NCBI GenBank assembly: GCA_003139355.1
Contig: PLIM01000017.1
Span: 11,922 to 51,720, forward strand
Length of the DNA: 39,799 bases
Reading direction: 5' to 3'
From: Acidimicrobiaceae bacterium
GTDB lineage: Bacteria > Actinomycetota > Acidimicrobiia > Acidimicrobiales > Bog-793
In this document: in pieces, positions 1-9,243 of the stretch
How the letters are laid out: each line of letters opens with the position of its first letter
Numbering within the stretch: position 1 is the first letter of the stretch
Position numbers and translations under genes: made by a program
Notes under the pieces: generated by a model
The model's input: the letters and a program-made list of their open reading frames with translations, nothing else
Databases searched by the model: none
Told to the model about the DNA's origin: nothing

Positions 1-1233
1 CGCTTTTTCGATCGCTTCCTCGAGGTGTTCTTTGCCGACGAGGACGCCGCCCTCCTTGCCTCCCTCGGCCTCAACTGCGTACGGCTGCCAATCAACTATC
101 GCCACTTCGAAGACGACATGGCGCCGTTCGAGATGAAGGAGGAAGGCTTCGAGCTGCTCGACCGGGCGATCGAGCGTGCCGCCCGGCACTGTCTGTACAG
201 CGTCATCGACCTGCACGCGGTGCCGGGTGGCCAGAACCAGCACTGGCACAGCGACAACCCGACCCACTGGGCGGCGTTCTGGGCACACAAGCACTTCCAG
301 GACCGGGTGGTGAACCTCTGGGAGGTCCTGGCGCGTCGTTACCGTCATCAGCCGTGGGTCGCCGGATACAACCTGGTGAACGAGCCAGGGGACGCCCGTG
401 GCAATGCAATCTGGCCCTTCTACCAGCGGCTGTACGAGGCCGTGCGCGCCGTCGACCCCGAGCACATCCTCTTTCTCGACGGCAATCGCTATGCGACGGA
501 GTTCGGCCTCTTCGAACAGGTCTGGCCGAACGTCGTCTACACGTGCCACGACTACGCGGTCCCCGGGTTCCCCGATGGCGGGGACTACCCGGGAGTGAGC
601 CGAGGCCAGCACTTCGACCGCGACGCTCTGGAGCGCCAATTCATCGAGCGGACACGGTTCATGAGCGAGACCGGCACCCCGATCTGGGTGGGCGAGTTCG
701 GCCCGGTGTACACCGGCGACCCGGTCCGCGACGAGATGCGCTACCGGCTACTGGCCGACCAGCTGGACATCTATAGCGAGCACCAGGCGGGCTGGTCGCT
801 CTGGACCTACAAGGACATCGGGTTGCAGGGCCTTGTCTGCGCCGACCCGGCGTCGCCCTATCTGCGGCGGATACGCCCTGTTCTCGATGCCAAAGCCCGT
901 CTCGGCGTTGACGCGTGGGGATCCACAGACGCGGGCGTCCGCCACATCATGTCGCCCATAGAGGAGACCTTCCGCAAGGAGTTCCCGGACTTCCAGCCCT
1001 TCCCTTGGGGTCAGGACTCCTGGATCGCCCTGGTTGTTCGCCATATCCTGCTCGCCGAGCCTTTGGTCGGTGCGTTCGGGCGCTGCTTCGAGGGCGTACG
1101 AGGCGAGGAGATCGAGGCGCTCGCCGATTCGTTCTGCCTCGCTGCCTGCTTGCGCCGGGACCGGCTACTCGAACTGGTACGCGAGGCGTCCGCGGCTCCG
1201 CTGCCGCCTGACCAGCCAACGACGGGCTCGTGA
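1..1233 (+). CDS. Glycoside hydrolase family 5 glycanase (5' end cut by window edge)
   Basis: Retaining beta-glycanase of the GH5 TIM-barrel clan. The frame is open to base 1, so the real start lies upstream; the GTG at 25 is internal because the in-frame residues before it already fit the family (FFDRFLEVFF, then LGLNCVRLPINYRHFE). The acid/base is the Glu of VNEPG (codon at 382) and the nucleophile is the Glu of WVGEFGP (codon at 694). HDY near 548-556 and W-S-L-W-T-Y-K near 793 are the usual substrate-site motifs. About 300 residues form the barrel and a helical tail follows. No signal peptide can be judged because the N-terminus is missing. The stop lies just before the GH95 gene, so the two are probably co-transcribed. 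The substrate is not readable from sequence; beta-1,4-glucan or xyloglucan backbone is inferred from neighbours. Confidence 0.9.
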   Translation, partial: RFFDRFLEVFFADEDAALLASLGLNCVRLPINYRHFEDDMAPFEMKEEGFELLDRAIERAARHCLYSVIDLHAVPGGQNQHWHSDNPTHWAAFWAHKHFQDRVVNLWEVLARRYRHQPWVAGYNLVNEPGDARGNAIWPFYQRLYEAVRAVDPEHILFLDGNRYATEFGLFEQVWPNVVYTCHDYAVPGFPDGGDYPGVSRGQHFDRDALERQFIERTRFMSETGTPIWVGEFGPVYTGDPVRDEMRYRLLADQLDIYSEHQAGWSLWTYKDIGLQGLVCADPASPYLRRIRPVLDAKARLGVDAWGSTDAGVRHIMSPIEETFRKEFPDFQPFPWGQDSWIALVVRHILLAEPLVGAFGRCFEGVRGEEIEALADSFCLAACLRRDRLLELVREASAAPLPPDQPTTGS

Positions 1234-1256
1234 GGCAGGAGGAAGAGGGCAACTGG

Positions 1257-3650
1257 ATGGACGCGCCGGTACGGGGGTTCGTCACCGCGACGCGTGCAGC
1301 CAATTGGGAAGAGTCGCTCGTCAGCGGAAATGGCTGCATCGGGGTCCTGGTTCTCGGTGACCCCGCCGAGGAGGTGCTGACCTTCAGCCACGAGCGGCTG
1401 TTCCTGCCGACGACGCCCGCCCTCCCACCGATCGACATGGCTCCTCACCTGCCGCAGATCCGGGCTCTGTTGTTGGCGGGCCAGTACCAGCAAGCAGCCG
1501 ACCTTGCTGTACGGATCGCCGATGAACATGGCTACGGCGGACTCCGCTGGACAGACCCGTTCGTGCCAGCATTCGACCTGAGGGTCAGCGAGACCGTCCG
1601 TGGTGAGCTCCGTGACTATTCGCGAGGGGCTGACTACGAAACGGGGGAAGTGTGCGTCAGCTGGCAAGATGACCTTGGGCCATCGTCGCGTCACCTGTTC
1701 GTCTCGCGTGCCGACGACGTGGCGGTGCTGAAGCTGATCGCCGCGAGGCCAGGAAGGCTCGACTGCGCTCTGAGGATTTCGAGCACGCCGGGGCCGCAGG
1801 AGACAGACCACGACAACGGATCCTTCCTGTCGCGGGTGGCGCAGTGCCAGCGGCAGCGTCTCGGTCATGTGCTCGCCTACCGAGCCACCTTCAAACAACA
1901 CCACGGCCGCGGCGTTCTGGGATACCAGACGGCGGTAAGAGTGGTTGCGGATGGTGGCCAGGTCGTCCTCGGGCACGAACAGATCAGTGTCACGGGTGCC
2001 GACAGCGTCCTCGTCCTTGTCGGGCTGGAAATGCTGACAGAGGACACAAGCCCAACCTTCCTTGATCTCGCGGCGCGGCTGAACCGCCTGCCCGCAGACT
2101 ATGACGACCTGCTCCTCAGGCACGCGGCGATCCACGGAGATCTCTTCTGTCGAGCCCGCTTGGACCTCGGTGGAAAGGGTCCGGCCTCCTCGCCGAGCGA
2201 GGAGCTCCTCGAAAGCTCACGCTCCGGTGTCGCAGAAGCTGCACTCCTCGAGAAGGTCTTCGATGCAGGTCGTTACGCCATCATCTCGAGCTGCGGTGAC
2301 TTGCCACCCAACCTGCAAGGCGTTTGGGCCGGCTCCTATACGCCCGCGTGGTCTGGCGACTATACACACAATGGCAACGTTCAGACTGCTCTGGGGGCCA
2401 TCTTGAGCACGGGCACACCCGAGCTGTTGCTCAGCTATTTCTCTTACCTGGAGTCGATGCTGGCTGATTTCCGACAGAACAGCCGTTCGCTATTTGCCTG
2501 TCGCGGTGTCTATGTACCTTCGCGGTTCAGCACTCACGGACTGCAAAACCATTTCAACGAGACATGGTGCCACGAGTTTTGGACTGCGGGGGCAGGATGG
2601 GCCGCTCGGCTCTTCTATGACTATTGGCAGTACACCGGTGATGATGATTTCTTGGTGCTGCGCGCCTTACCGTTCATGCAAGAGGTAGCCGACTTCTACG
2701 AAGACTTCCTCATCGAGGGCGCGACCGGCACATTGGCGTTCGTGCCATCCCTGTCGCCCGAGAACAATCCCGGGAACTCCGGTTCGCAAGCGACCATCAA
2801 CGCAACAATGGATATCGCCATCGCCAAGGACGTCTTGCGCAACCTGATCGTCGCCAGCGCAGCTCTCAACATAAACGCGGACCGGGTCGAGTCTTGGAAA
2901 GCCCTTCTCCGTGGACTACCAGCGTACGCGGTGGACGAAGACGGCGCTCTAGCCGAGTGGGCCTGGCCTGCGCTGCGTAACAATCAAGCACATCGGCATG
3001 CGTCGCACCTCTACCCGCTGTTGTACGAGGTCGACCCCGAGCTCCAGTGCGACGAGCGGATTCTGCAGGCTTGTCGGCAGGCAGTCGAACTACGGCTACG
3101 GTGGCGCAGGGAGCCGGGTAACGGGGAAATGGCCTTCGGCGTGGTGTGGCTTGGCCTGGCCGCGGCACACCTTGGCATGGCCGATCTGGCCCTGGAGGCC
3201 GTGACGTTGCTGGCGACGCGCTATTGGCGTCCGTCACTGGTATCGACTCACGACTCGTTGGTCTGTGCAAGCGGCAAGGAGGCGTTGTTCAATGTCGATA
3301 TCTGTGGTGGCCTTCCCGCGCTGATCGTCGAGATGCTCGTGCAATCCTCGATCGGCAGGATCAGCGTCCTTCCGGCTCGCCCGGTTGAGTGGAAGTCGGG
3401 GTGCATCGAGGGTATTGCCTGTAGGGGCCAGGTCCTTGTCGAACGGTTGAGGTGGGCACCGGGCAGCGTGACGGCGATCTTGCGATCTCCCAAGGAAGTG
3501 TCGCTCGAGATTGTGTTGCCAGCGCGGCCAAAGGCGCTGCGTATCGATGGGAACCTCGTTGAAGGCGGCAATCTGGCAACTGGCGAACGAGTCCTGTTGA
3601 GTTTGGAGCCTGGGATCCCGAGGACGCTCGAGGCCCTCATCGATCTGTAG
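1257..3650 (+). CDS. Glycoside hydrolase family 95 (alpha-L-fucosidase / alpha-L-galactosidase type)
   Basis: Inverting exo-glycosidase of GH95, whose members remove alpha-1,2-linked L-fucose or L-galactose, for example from xyloglucan side chains. The N-terminal domain opens with NWEESLVSGNGCIG, a variant of the family's W-EALP-GNG signature. In the (alpha/alpha)6 barrel, THNGN gives Asn372 and Asn374, SPEN gives Glu502, and NVDICGG gives Asp681 (numbering from ATG 1257). By position these match N421, N423, E566 and D766 of Bifidobacterium AfcA. The usual IDGNFG around the Asp is altered to VDICGG, so specificity may differ. ATG 1257 is preferred because AGGAGGAAGAGGG (1237-1249) lies just upstream; a GTG at 1230 would overlap the GH5 stop. 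No clear signal peptide is visible, which suggests cytoplasmic action on imported oligosaccharides. Confidence 0.88.
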   Translation: MDAPVRGFVTATRAANWEESLVSGNGCIGVLVLGDPAEEVLTFSHERLFLPTTPALPPIDMAPHLPQIRALLLAGQYQQAADLAVRIADEHGYGGLRWTDPFVPAFDLRVSETVRGELRDYSRGADYETGEVCVSWQDDLGPSSRHLFVSRADDVAVLKLIAARPGRLDCALRISSTPGPQETDHDNGSFLSRVAQCQRQRLGHVLAYRATFKQHHGRGVLGYQTAVRVVADGGQVVLGHEQISVTGADSVLVLVGLEMLTEDTSPTFLDLAARLNRLPADYDDLLLRHAAIHGDLFCRARLDLGGKGPASSPSEELLESSRSGVAEAALLEKVFDAGRYAIISSCGDLPPNLQGVWAGSYTPAWSGDYTHNGNVQTALGAILSTGTPELLLSYFSYLESMLADFRQNSRSLFACRGVYVPSRFSTHGLQNHFNETWCHEFWTAGAGWAARLFYDYWQYTGDDDFLVLRALPFMQEVADFYEDFLIEGATGTLAFVPSLSPENNPGNSGSQATINATMDIAIAKDVLRNLIVASAALNINADRVESWKALLRGLPAYAVDEDGALAEWAWPALRNNQAHRHASHLYPLLYEVDPELQCDERILQACRQAVELRLRWRREPGNGEMAFGVVWLGLAAAHLGMADLALEAVTLLATRYWRPSLVSTHDSLVCASGKEALFNVDICGGLPALIVEMLVQSSIGRISVLPARPVEWKSGCIEGIACRGQVLVERLRWAPGSVTAILRSPKEVSLEIVLPARPKALRIDGNLVEGGNLATGERVLLSLEPGIPRTLEALIDL

Positions 3651-3651
3651 G

Positions 3652-3732
3652 CAGGTCGCCAAAGCCCAGATCGCCAAGGAAGCCGGAGTCTCTGCCCCGA
3701 CGGCCTCAAAGCTGCGCTACGAGAACGTCTAG
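3652..3732 (+). pseudogene. LacI-type helix-turn-helix remnant
   Basis: A short open stretch directly after the GH95 stop translates to QVAKAQIAKEAGVSAP followed by TASKLRYENV and a TAG. This resembles the N-terminal DNA-binding helix-turn-helix of LacI-family repressors (I-A-EAGVS-TVSKVL). It has no start codon and no downstream effector domain. I read it as the relic of a sugar repressor that once sat in the locus. It is only 26 codons long, so chance similarity is possible. The rest of the gap to xylA (3733-3885) shows nothing recognisable. Confidence 0.45.
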
Positions 3733-3885
3733 GGTTTCAGCGGCTACTCGCCAATGAGTCCGAGCCCTGCTGTTGGAGCGGCGGCACCAGCGCCAAGCCC
3801 AGACGAACGCCGTCGACGAGGGTCATGGAAAAGCGGGTCTTCGCACTGGCCAGGTTCGTGTGACGCAGCGGTGCCGCCAGGTTGG

Positions 3886-5070
3886 TCAACGAGCGCCGAG
3901 CAGATGCTCGACAGCGAGCTGATCGAGATGGGCGAAGCCGAATCCATGTGCAGCCTCGGTCTTGAGGTCGAACTCCTCGAAGGCGGACCGGTCGGCGATC
4001 AGATCGAGATACGACTCGGCCTGTTTGAGTGTCGGAGTGGCGAGCTCTCCGACTTGGCTGGCACTCAGGGCCTCCTGCACGGCTGGATCGGCGCGAAAGG
4101 CCGCCGCCCGTTCCTTCAAGAGCAGGTACGTCCGCATGTTGGATGCGGCCGAGGTCCAGACACCGGCCGAATCCTCGGTTCTGAGCGGCTTGTAATCGAA
4201 ATGGCGGGGACCGTCGTAGGCAGGCCCGCCTCCGGGGCCTCCATTCTCGAGAAGGTCGACGAGGAAGAATGCGCTCAGCAGATCACCATGACCGAACACC
4301 AGGTCCTGGTCGAACTTAGGCCCGTGCTGACCGTTGAGGTCGATGTGGAAGAGCTTTCCGTGCCAAAGTGCCTGTGAAATGCTGTGGACGAAGTTCATCC
4401 CAGCCATTTGCTCGTGCCCGACTTCGGGGTTCACCCCGATCATCTCATGATGCTCGAGTGTCGAGATGAAAGCGAGCGCGCTTCCTACCGTTGGCAGCAG
4501 GATGTCACCGCGCGGCTCGTTCGGCTTCGGCTCAATCGCAAACCGGATGCCGTAACCACGGTCGATGACGAATTGCGCAAGAACGTCTAGCGCCTCTCGA
4601 TAACGATCCAGAGCCGCCCGGACGTCCTTTGCCGCATCGGTATCGGCCCCTTCGCGCCCACCCCAGAACACATAGGTGCTCGCTCCAAGCTCGGCGGCGA
4701 GCTCGAGATTGCGCATGACCTTGCGGAGGGCGTAGCGGCGGACCCCGCGGTCATTGCTCGTGAAGGCCCCGTCCTTGAAGATCGGATGGGTGAAGAGATT
4801 GGTCGTGACCATCGGCACGACGAGGCCAGTCGCGGCCAGAGCGTCGCGGAACCGCTTGATCCTTCTCGCGCGCTCGGCATCATCGGACCCGAAGGGAATG
4901 AGGTCGTCGTCATGAAGGGACACGCCGTACGCGCCCAGCTCGGCGAGGCGAGACACGGCTTCGACGGGGTCCAGTGGGTCCCGTGTCGGATCTCCGAATG
5001 TGTCTCGAGCCTGCCAGCCCACCGTCCACAGTCCAAACGAGAAGCGGTCGTCACGGGTCGGCACCGGCAT
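3886..5070 (-). CDS. xylA: Xylose isomerase
   Basis: Converts D-xylose to D-xylulose in the cytoplasm. At 394 residues it has the class I (actinobacterial) length. Family residues are all present: His53 and Asp56 in SLHDDD, Glu180 and Lys182 in [12 protein letters not shown], Glu216 and His219 in NPEVGHEQ, Asp244 in HIDLNGQ, Asp254 and Asp256 in [12 protein letters not shown], and Asp292 in HFDYKP; these form the two metal sites and the active site. The frame is open for 59 codons upstream, but ATG 5070 is chosen because a perfect AGGAGG lies 6 bases before it and the protein then starts like known XylA. It follows the CUT1 permeases after about 200 bp and faces the GH95 gene. It would use xylose released by the GH31 enzyme; the matching kinase may be the xylulokinase at 31042-32529. 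Confidence 0.97.
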   Translation of the reverse strand: MPVPTRDDRFSFGLWTVGWQARDTFGDPTRDPLDPVEAVSRLAELGAYGVSLHDDDLIPFGSDDAERARRIKRFRDALAATGLVVPMVTTNLFTHPIFKDGAFTSNDRGVRRYALRKVMRNLELAAELGASTYVFWGGREGADTDAAKDVRAALDRYREALDVLAQFVIDRGYGIRFAIEPKPNEPRGDILLPTVGSALAFISTLEHHEMIGVNPEVGHEQMAGMNFVHSISQALWHGKLFHIDLNGQHGPKFDQDLVFGHGDLLSAFFLVDLLENGGPGGGPAYDGPRHFDYKPLRTEDSAGVWTSAASNMRTYLLLKERAAAFRADPAVQEALSASQVGELATPTLKQAESYLDLIADRSAFEEFDLKTEAAHGFGFAHLDQLAVEHLLGAR

Positions 5071-5268
5071 CGAGGACCTCCTCAGCACTTCGTTGATGTA
5101 TTGAACTTGATCATCCCACGCCGCGGCCGCAACTGAAAGACGGCTCAGGCTCCAGCTCCGGCCGTTCGTCTTCTTCGTCAGTGTCACACCAACGAAAGGC
5201 CAGGTCGATCGGTCCCGATGAGGTCTCCGGCAGGCTCGGAGTGCCAACCGGGACCTGGCCAGCAGGTC

Positions 5269-6114
5269 TCACCCCTTGAGTCCGGCGGTGGCGATCCCTC
5301 CTCGTATCCCTTGTTGGACCAGCACGAGCAGAATGGCCGACGGGATCGCGGCGAACACGGCCGCGGCCATCAACTCCGGCCACTGCGAGGTGTACTGACC
5401 CAGGTACGAGTAGATGCTGAGGGTCATCGGTTCGACGGCGTTGGAGGTGCTGAGCGTCAGAGCGAAGAGGAAGTCGCCCCACGCGAATAGGAACGAGAAG
5501 AGCGCTGCCGACAAGATCGCCGGCCGGCTGAGCGGGATCACGATCCGCAGGAGACAACCAAGCATCGTCGCACCGTCCACCTGCGCCGCCTCGAGCAGAT
5601 CGCGTGGCAACGCGATCATGAAGGCACGAATGACCAGGATGGCGAACGGCACGCAATAGGTGGAGTCGGCGATGATAAGCCCTGGATAGCTGTTGAGCAG
5701 GTGGATCCTGGCGAAGATCTTGAAGAACGAGGTGCCCAGCACGATGCCGGGGACCGTCTGGGCGACCAGGAGGGACAAGGTGACCAGCCCGGTGACCCGG
5801 AATCGGAAGTTCGCGAGGGCGTAGGCCGCGGGCACGGAGATCAGCAGTGAGAGGACCGTGGCACCGATCGCGATGATGAAGCTGGTGAGCAGCGAGCCAC
5901 CCTGGGTGTGCAATACCTGCGAGTACGCGGAGAACGTAGGCGACGGCGGCAGAAGCGAGGTCGGCGTGGCGTAGGACTGCGGCAATGTCTTGAGAGACGT
6001 GACCACGGCCCAGTACAGGGGGATGAGCATGACCCCGACGATCGCCAGCGCCCCGGCGACGTTCAGCCCCGAGACCAGCAACCTCCGACGATGGCTGCGC
6101 CGGTGGCTCATCAC
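5269..6114 (-). CDS. Carbohydrate ABC transporter permease, MalG/CUT1 type
   Basis: Inner-membrane permease subunit of a CUT1 oligosaccharide importer. After a basic N-terminus (SHRRSHRRR) come about six hydrophobic segments. The EAA loop that docks the ATPase reads EAAQVDGATMLGCLLRIVIP in the C-terminal half. The length of 281 residues is normal for MalG-type subunits. The start is GTG 6114 or ATG 6111; the ATG overlaps the TGA of the MalF-type gene, so the two are translationally coupled. It is probably driven by the MsmK/UgpC-type ATPase at 12128-13318, since no ATPase lies in this gene block. The substrate is inferred to be an oligosaccharide handled by the neighbouring hydrolases. Confidence 0.93.
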   Translation of the reverse strand: MMSHRRSHRRRLLVSGLNVAGALAIVGVMLIPLYWAVVTSLKTLPQSYATPTSLLPPSPTFSAYSQVLHTQGGSLLTSFIIAIGATVLSLLISVPAAYALANFRFRVTGLVTLSLLVAQTVPGIVLGTSFFKIFARIHLLNSYPGLIIADSTYCVPFAILVIRAFMIALPRDLLEAAQVDGATMLGCLLRIVIPLSRPAILSAALFSFLFAWGDFLFALTLSTSNAVEPMTLSIYSYLGQYTSQWPELMAAAVFAAIPSAILLVLVQQGIRGGIATAGLKG

Positions 6115-7091
6115 CGAATCTCCGCCCTGTAGCTGCGCACGTACGCGAACGCGCAGACGAGGGAGATCAGCATCATGAGCGTGCCGATCGCCGCGCCCTG
6201 ACCAAAATCGAGGTTATAGAACGACAGGGTGTAAGCCCAGGTGGACAGAAGCTGGGTGGCGTTCATCGGCCCGCCACCGGTCATGATCATTACGATGTCG
6301 AAGGCCTTCAAGGTATAGATGAAGCCGAGAACCAGCACCACGGCGATCACCGGTCGCATCACGGGCAGAGTGATCGACCGGAAGATGCGCACCCGCCCCG
6401 CACCGTCGACACGCGCTGCCTCGTAAAGCTCCTTTGGAATGTCTTGGAGGCCGCCGTGCAGAAGCAACATGTTGAACGGGATCCCTACCCAGATGTTCGC
6501 GAGAACGACGACCAGCAGCGCCAGATGACCGTTCGCGAACCACTCGATAGGCGAGTGGATCAGCCCGACATCGGTGAGCACCTGGTTGACCATGCCGATG
6601 TTCGGGTCGAACATCATTCGCAAGATGATTCCCGTGACAACGCCAGGGAGCAGCCAGGGAACGAGTATGAGCGACCTCAGGAATCCGTTCAAGGGAAAGC
6701 GCCGAGTGAAGAACAAAGCGATCAAGAAGCCGAGGCTGAACTGCACAACGATTGACCCCGCCATGAAGATCGCCGTGTCGTACAGCACGCCTGGCAGAAC
6801 GGGGTTCGTGACCGCCATGTGGTAGTTGGTGAGGCCGACGAAGCCGCCGGTGTTGCGTACGAACACGATGACGCTCGATTGCCGAACGCTCAGAAGGATG
6901 TTATAGACGATCGGATATACGAAGAGCGCCAGGAGATAGATGACAGCCGGCAATAGGAACAGTACGCGACCGCTGAAGCGCTTCCGGCGCCTTGTCGGGT
7001 GTTTGCCGCGTAGGAGCCTGCCCGATAAACGAACCTGGTCTGTGCGCGTTGCCGTGGTCCCGAGTGCTACATCCGACATCGGCAGCCTCAC
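6111..7091 (-). CDS. Carbohydrate ABC transporter permease, MalF/CUT1 type
   Basis: Partner membrane subunit of the CUT1 importer. The basic cytoplasmic tail (KHPTRRRKRFSGR) is followed by about six membrane spans, the first near VLFLLPAVIYLLALFVYPIV. The EAA loop reads YEAARVDGAGRVRIFRSITL. At 326 residues it has the usual length for single-domain MalF-type subunits without the large periplasmic loop. An alternative start lies four codons in (ATG 7079). It begins 15 bases after the GH31 stop and overlaps the MalG-type gene, so GH31, MalF and MalG form one transcription unit below the binding-protein gene. Confidence 0.93.
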   Translation of the reverse strand: MRLPMSDVALGTTATRTDQVRLSGRLLRGKHPTRRRKRFSGRVLFLLPAVIYLLALFVYPIVYNILLSVRQSSVIVFVRNTGGFVGLTNYHMAVTNPVLPGVLYDTAIFMAGSIVVQFSLGFLIALFFTRRFPLNGFLRSLILVPWLLPGVVTGIILRMMFDPNIGMVNQVLTDVGLIHSPIEWFANGHLALLVVVLANIWVGIPFNMLLLHGGLQDIPKELYEAARVDGAGRVRIFRSITLPVMRPVIAVVLVLGFIYTLKAFDIVMIMTGGGPMNATQLLSTWAYTLSFYNLDFGQGAAIGTLMMLISLVCAFAYVRSYRAEIR

Positions 7092-7106
7092 TACTCGAAT
7101 CTGGGC

Positions 7107-9116
7107 TCAGCGCAGCGGCAGCTGGGCGCCGTCGCGAAGGTACACGGGGATGCGCTCGAGCGGGGCAATGGCGTCGACCCACGTTCCACCCTTGACTGTC
7201 TCGTCGCACCACGGATCGTTCCAAGTGGCGCCAGCCGGCAGGTAGACGCGACGAGAGCGCGCGCCGAGCTCTGTGACCGGTGCGACGAGCACCGAGGGGC
7301 CAAAACAGTACTCGTCATCGACCCCCCAGGCATCAGCGTCGTCGGGGAAGTCAAACCAAAGTGGCCGCATGGGCGGGATTCCCTCCTCAGCCGCGACGGC
7401 CATCTGCTCCAGCACGTAGGGCTTGATCCGCTCGCGAAGCAGCAGGATGCTCGCCAGAATGTCGTACGCCTCCTCGCCGTATGACCACACCTCGTTCGGG
7501 CCACCGGACATCGCCTGAGAAAGTGGGACACGCGGCTCGCGGTCACCATGGAGCCGGAACAGCGGGCACCACACGCCGTACTCGAACCAACGCACAAGCA
7601 GCTCCCGGTAGGCGGGGCTCTGCGGGTCCCCGCCGTGGAACCCGCCGATGTCGCTCGTCCACCAGGGGATACCCGACAACGCGACGTTGAGGCCCGCCCG
7701 AACTTGAGCGGCGAGGGACTCGAAGGTGGCAGGAATGTCCCCTGACCACAGGGCGGCACCCCAGCGTTGACTGCCCGCCCACGCCGAACGGATCAGACTG
7801 ACCACTTCGGTCTCGCCCGCCTCGACCATGCCCTCGTAAACGCCGCGGGCGTGGTCGGCCGGGTACCGGTTGATCACCTCTGGGCCGGGCCCAGCGGCAA
7901 GGCGGAGGTTGTCGACATGGCCGGGTTTGATCTCGGGTTCGCAGGCGTCGAGCCAGAAGACCTTGATCCCAACCTTGTAGTAGTTGGCGCGGAGCTGATC
8001 CCAGAGATACCGGCGAGCCTCTGGGTTGGTGGCGTCGTAGAAGGCAACCGGGAGACGCACTGAGGAGTGCCGGTCAGGCCAGTCCGCATGAAAGGGCGCT
8101 CCCCGTTCACTGGCAATCAGGTACCCGGCGTGGAGCATCGGCTGGTAGTTGGACGAGAGCACGCTCACTGAGGGCCACACAGACACCATCAGCCGGATGC
8201 CCATGGCTGCCAGCTCATCGACCATCGCTCCAGGGTCGGGCCACTCGCTCGGCTCGAAGCGCCAGTCTCCGAGCTGGGTCCAGTGGAAGAAGTCCGAGAC
8301 GATGACCGAGAGTGGAAGCCCGCGCCGATGGTGCTCCCTGGCCACTTCGAGCAACTCTTCCTGAGTGCGGTAGCGGAGCTTGGACTGCCAGAACCCCGCC
8401 GCCCACTCGGGAAGCATCGGAGGACGCCCAGTCACGCCCGCGTAGTGGGCAGCGATCTGTACTGGAGTCCCAGCGGTGATCCAGTAATCGATCTGGCGGG
8501 CGCTGTCGGCGACCCAGCGGGTGGCGGTGGCTCCGAGCTCAACCCGCCCAACGGCCGGGTTGTTCCAGAGCAAGCCGTAGCCACGACTCGACACGACGAA
8601 GGGAATGCTCACTTCAGCGTTGCGCTGTACCAAGTCGAGCACGATGCCCTTCTGGTCCAGTCGGCCGTGTGTGTGCTGGCCCAAGCCGAAGAGCCGCTCA
8701 CCCTCATAGGCGGCGAAGCACTGCTCGAGGTGGTGATAGCCGTTGCCGGTGGCGGTGAAGTTGCGGGGGCCGGGCCACCAGGAATGGATGGGCTGCTCGG
8801 CGAGCAGCTCATCGTCAGTGTCACCTCTGACGAAGCGGATGTGGCCGACGGCATCCGCCTCCGCAGTCAGCGCTCCGACGGTGATCCTTGCATCCTCTGG
8901 GTGTATCTCGACGACTGGTTCTGCAGCCGGTCGCTCGCTGAGGGCACCGTGGCCTTCGATCAGGTCATCAAGGCCAGCGCGCACGCGCAGGCTGTCCGGA
9001 CCCCACGCTTCGATGCGTACCACTTCGTGACCGCAGCGCCAGGTGAGCGCGCCGGCATCGTCGAAGAAACGCGGAATGCTGATCTCGTCGTGAGATTGCG
9101 GGAAAGAAGAGAGCAC
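7107..9116 (-). CDS. Glycoside hydrolase family 31, probable alpha-xylosidase
   Basis: Retaining alpha-glycosidase of GH31. The nucleophile is Asp390 in KVFWLDACEPE and the acid/base is Asp460 in WSGDIPATFE; IPWWTSDIGGF follows as in the family. The FWLDACEPE form resembles xyloglucan alpha-xylosidases (FWLD-xE-PE) more than maltose-type glucosidases, so alpha-xylosidase is preferred; an isoprimeverose-releasing role is inferred. There is no signal peptide, so it acts on imported oligosaccharides. GTG 9116 is chosen because AAGGA lies 5 bases before it; the frame is open further up to a TTG at 9182, but that leader is unlike the family and would begin next to the hairpin at 9185-9224. Encoded between the CUT1 binding protein and the permeases. 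Confidence 0.88.
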   Translation of the reverse strand: MLSSFPQSHDEISIPRFFDDAGALTWRCGHEVVRIEAWGPDSLRVRAGLDDLIEGHGALSERPAAEPVVEIHPEDARITVGALTAEADAVGHIRFVRGDTDDELLAEQPIHSWWPGPRNFTATGNGYHHLEQCFAAYEGERLFGLGQHTHGRLDQKGIVLDLVQRNAEVSIPFVVSSRGYGLLWNNPAVGRVELGATATRWVADSARQIDYWITAGTPVQIAAHYAGVTGRPPMLPEWAAGFWQSKLRYRTQEELLEVAREHHRRGLPLSVIVSDFFHWTQLGDWRFEPSEWPDPGAMVDELAAMGIRLMVSVWPSVSVLSSNYQPMLHAGYLIASERGAPFHADWPDRHSSVRLPVAFYDATNPEARRYLWDQLRANYYKVGIKVFWLDACEPEIKPGHVDNLRLAAGPGPEVINRYPADHARGVYEGMVEAGETEVVSLIRSAWAGSQRWGAALWSGDIPATFESLAAQVRAGLNVALSGIPWWTSDIGGFHGGDPQSPAYRELLVRWFEYGVWCPLFRLHGDREPRVPLSQAMSGGPNEVWSYGEEAYDILASILLLRERIKPYVLEQMAVAAEEGIPPMRPLWFDFPDDADAWGVDDEYCFGPSVLVAPVTELGARSRRVYLPAGATWNDPWCDETVKGGTWVDAIAPLERIPVYLRDGAQLPLR

Positions 9117-9119
9117 AGC

Positions 9120-9149
9120 AGTCCTTTCCGGTTGACGGTAGTCCTTTCC
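9120..9149 (-). repeat. Duplicated 10-bp SD-like element before GH31
   Basis: On the minus strand GGAAAGGACT occurs twice with a 20-bp period (9140-9149 and 9120-9129). The inner copy is at a good distance to be the ribosome binding site of GTG 9116. The outer copy precedes no start codon. It may be a decoy site, an operator half, or a chance duplication. Confidence 0.5.
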
Positions 9150-9184
9150 ACGGCTGTGCCTGGCGACCGTGGGCAATTGCAACA

Positions 9185-9224
9185 GTCGGGGCCGCGCCTT
9201 CGTGACCGAAGGCGTGGCCCCGAC
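9185..9224 (-). terminator. Strong intercistronic hairpin between binding protein and GH31
   Basis: Two 18-base arms (9185-9202 and 9207-9224) pair with a single mismatch (a C-A or G-U pair, depending on the strand) around a TGAC loop. It lies 19 bases past the binding-protein stop. There is no clear U tract on the minus strand, so it may be a partial terminator or an mRNA-stabilising hairpin. Such structures often keep binding-protein mRNA more abundant than the downstream permease mRNA. Confidence 0.75.
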
Positions 9225-9243
9225 TGACTCACACGGTCAGGAG

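Noticed and set aside
5071-5247. 59-codon upstream extension of XylA
   Set aside because: No similarity to XylA, and ATG 5070 has a perfect AGGAGG at 6 bases and gives the known N-terminus.
9117-9182. N-terminal extension of the GH31 protein to a TTG at 9182
   Set aside because: The extra 22 residues are unlike the family, begin next to the intercistronic hairpin, and GTG 9116 has a better ribosome binding site.
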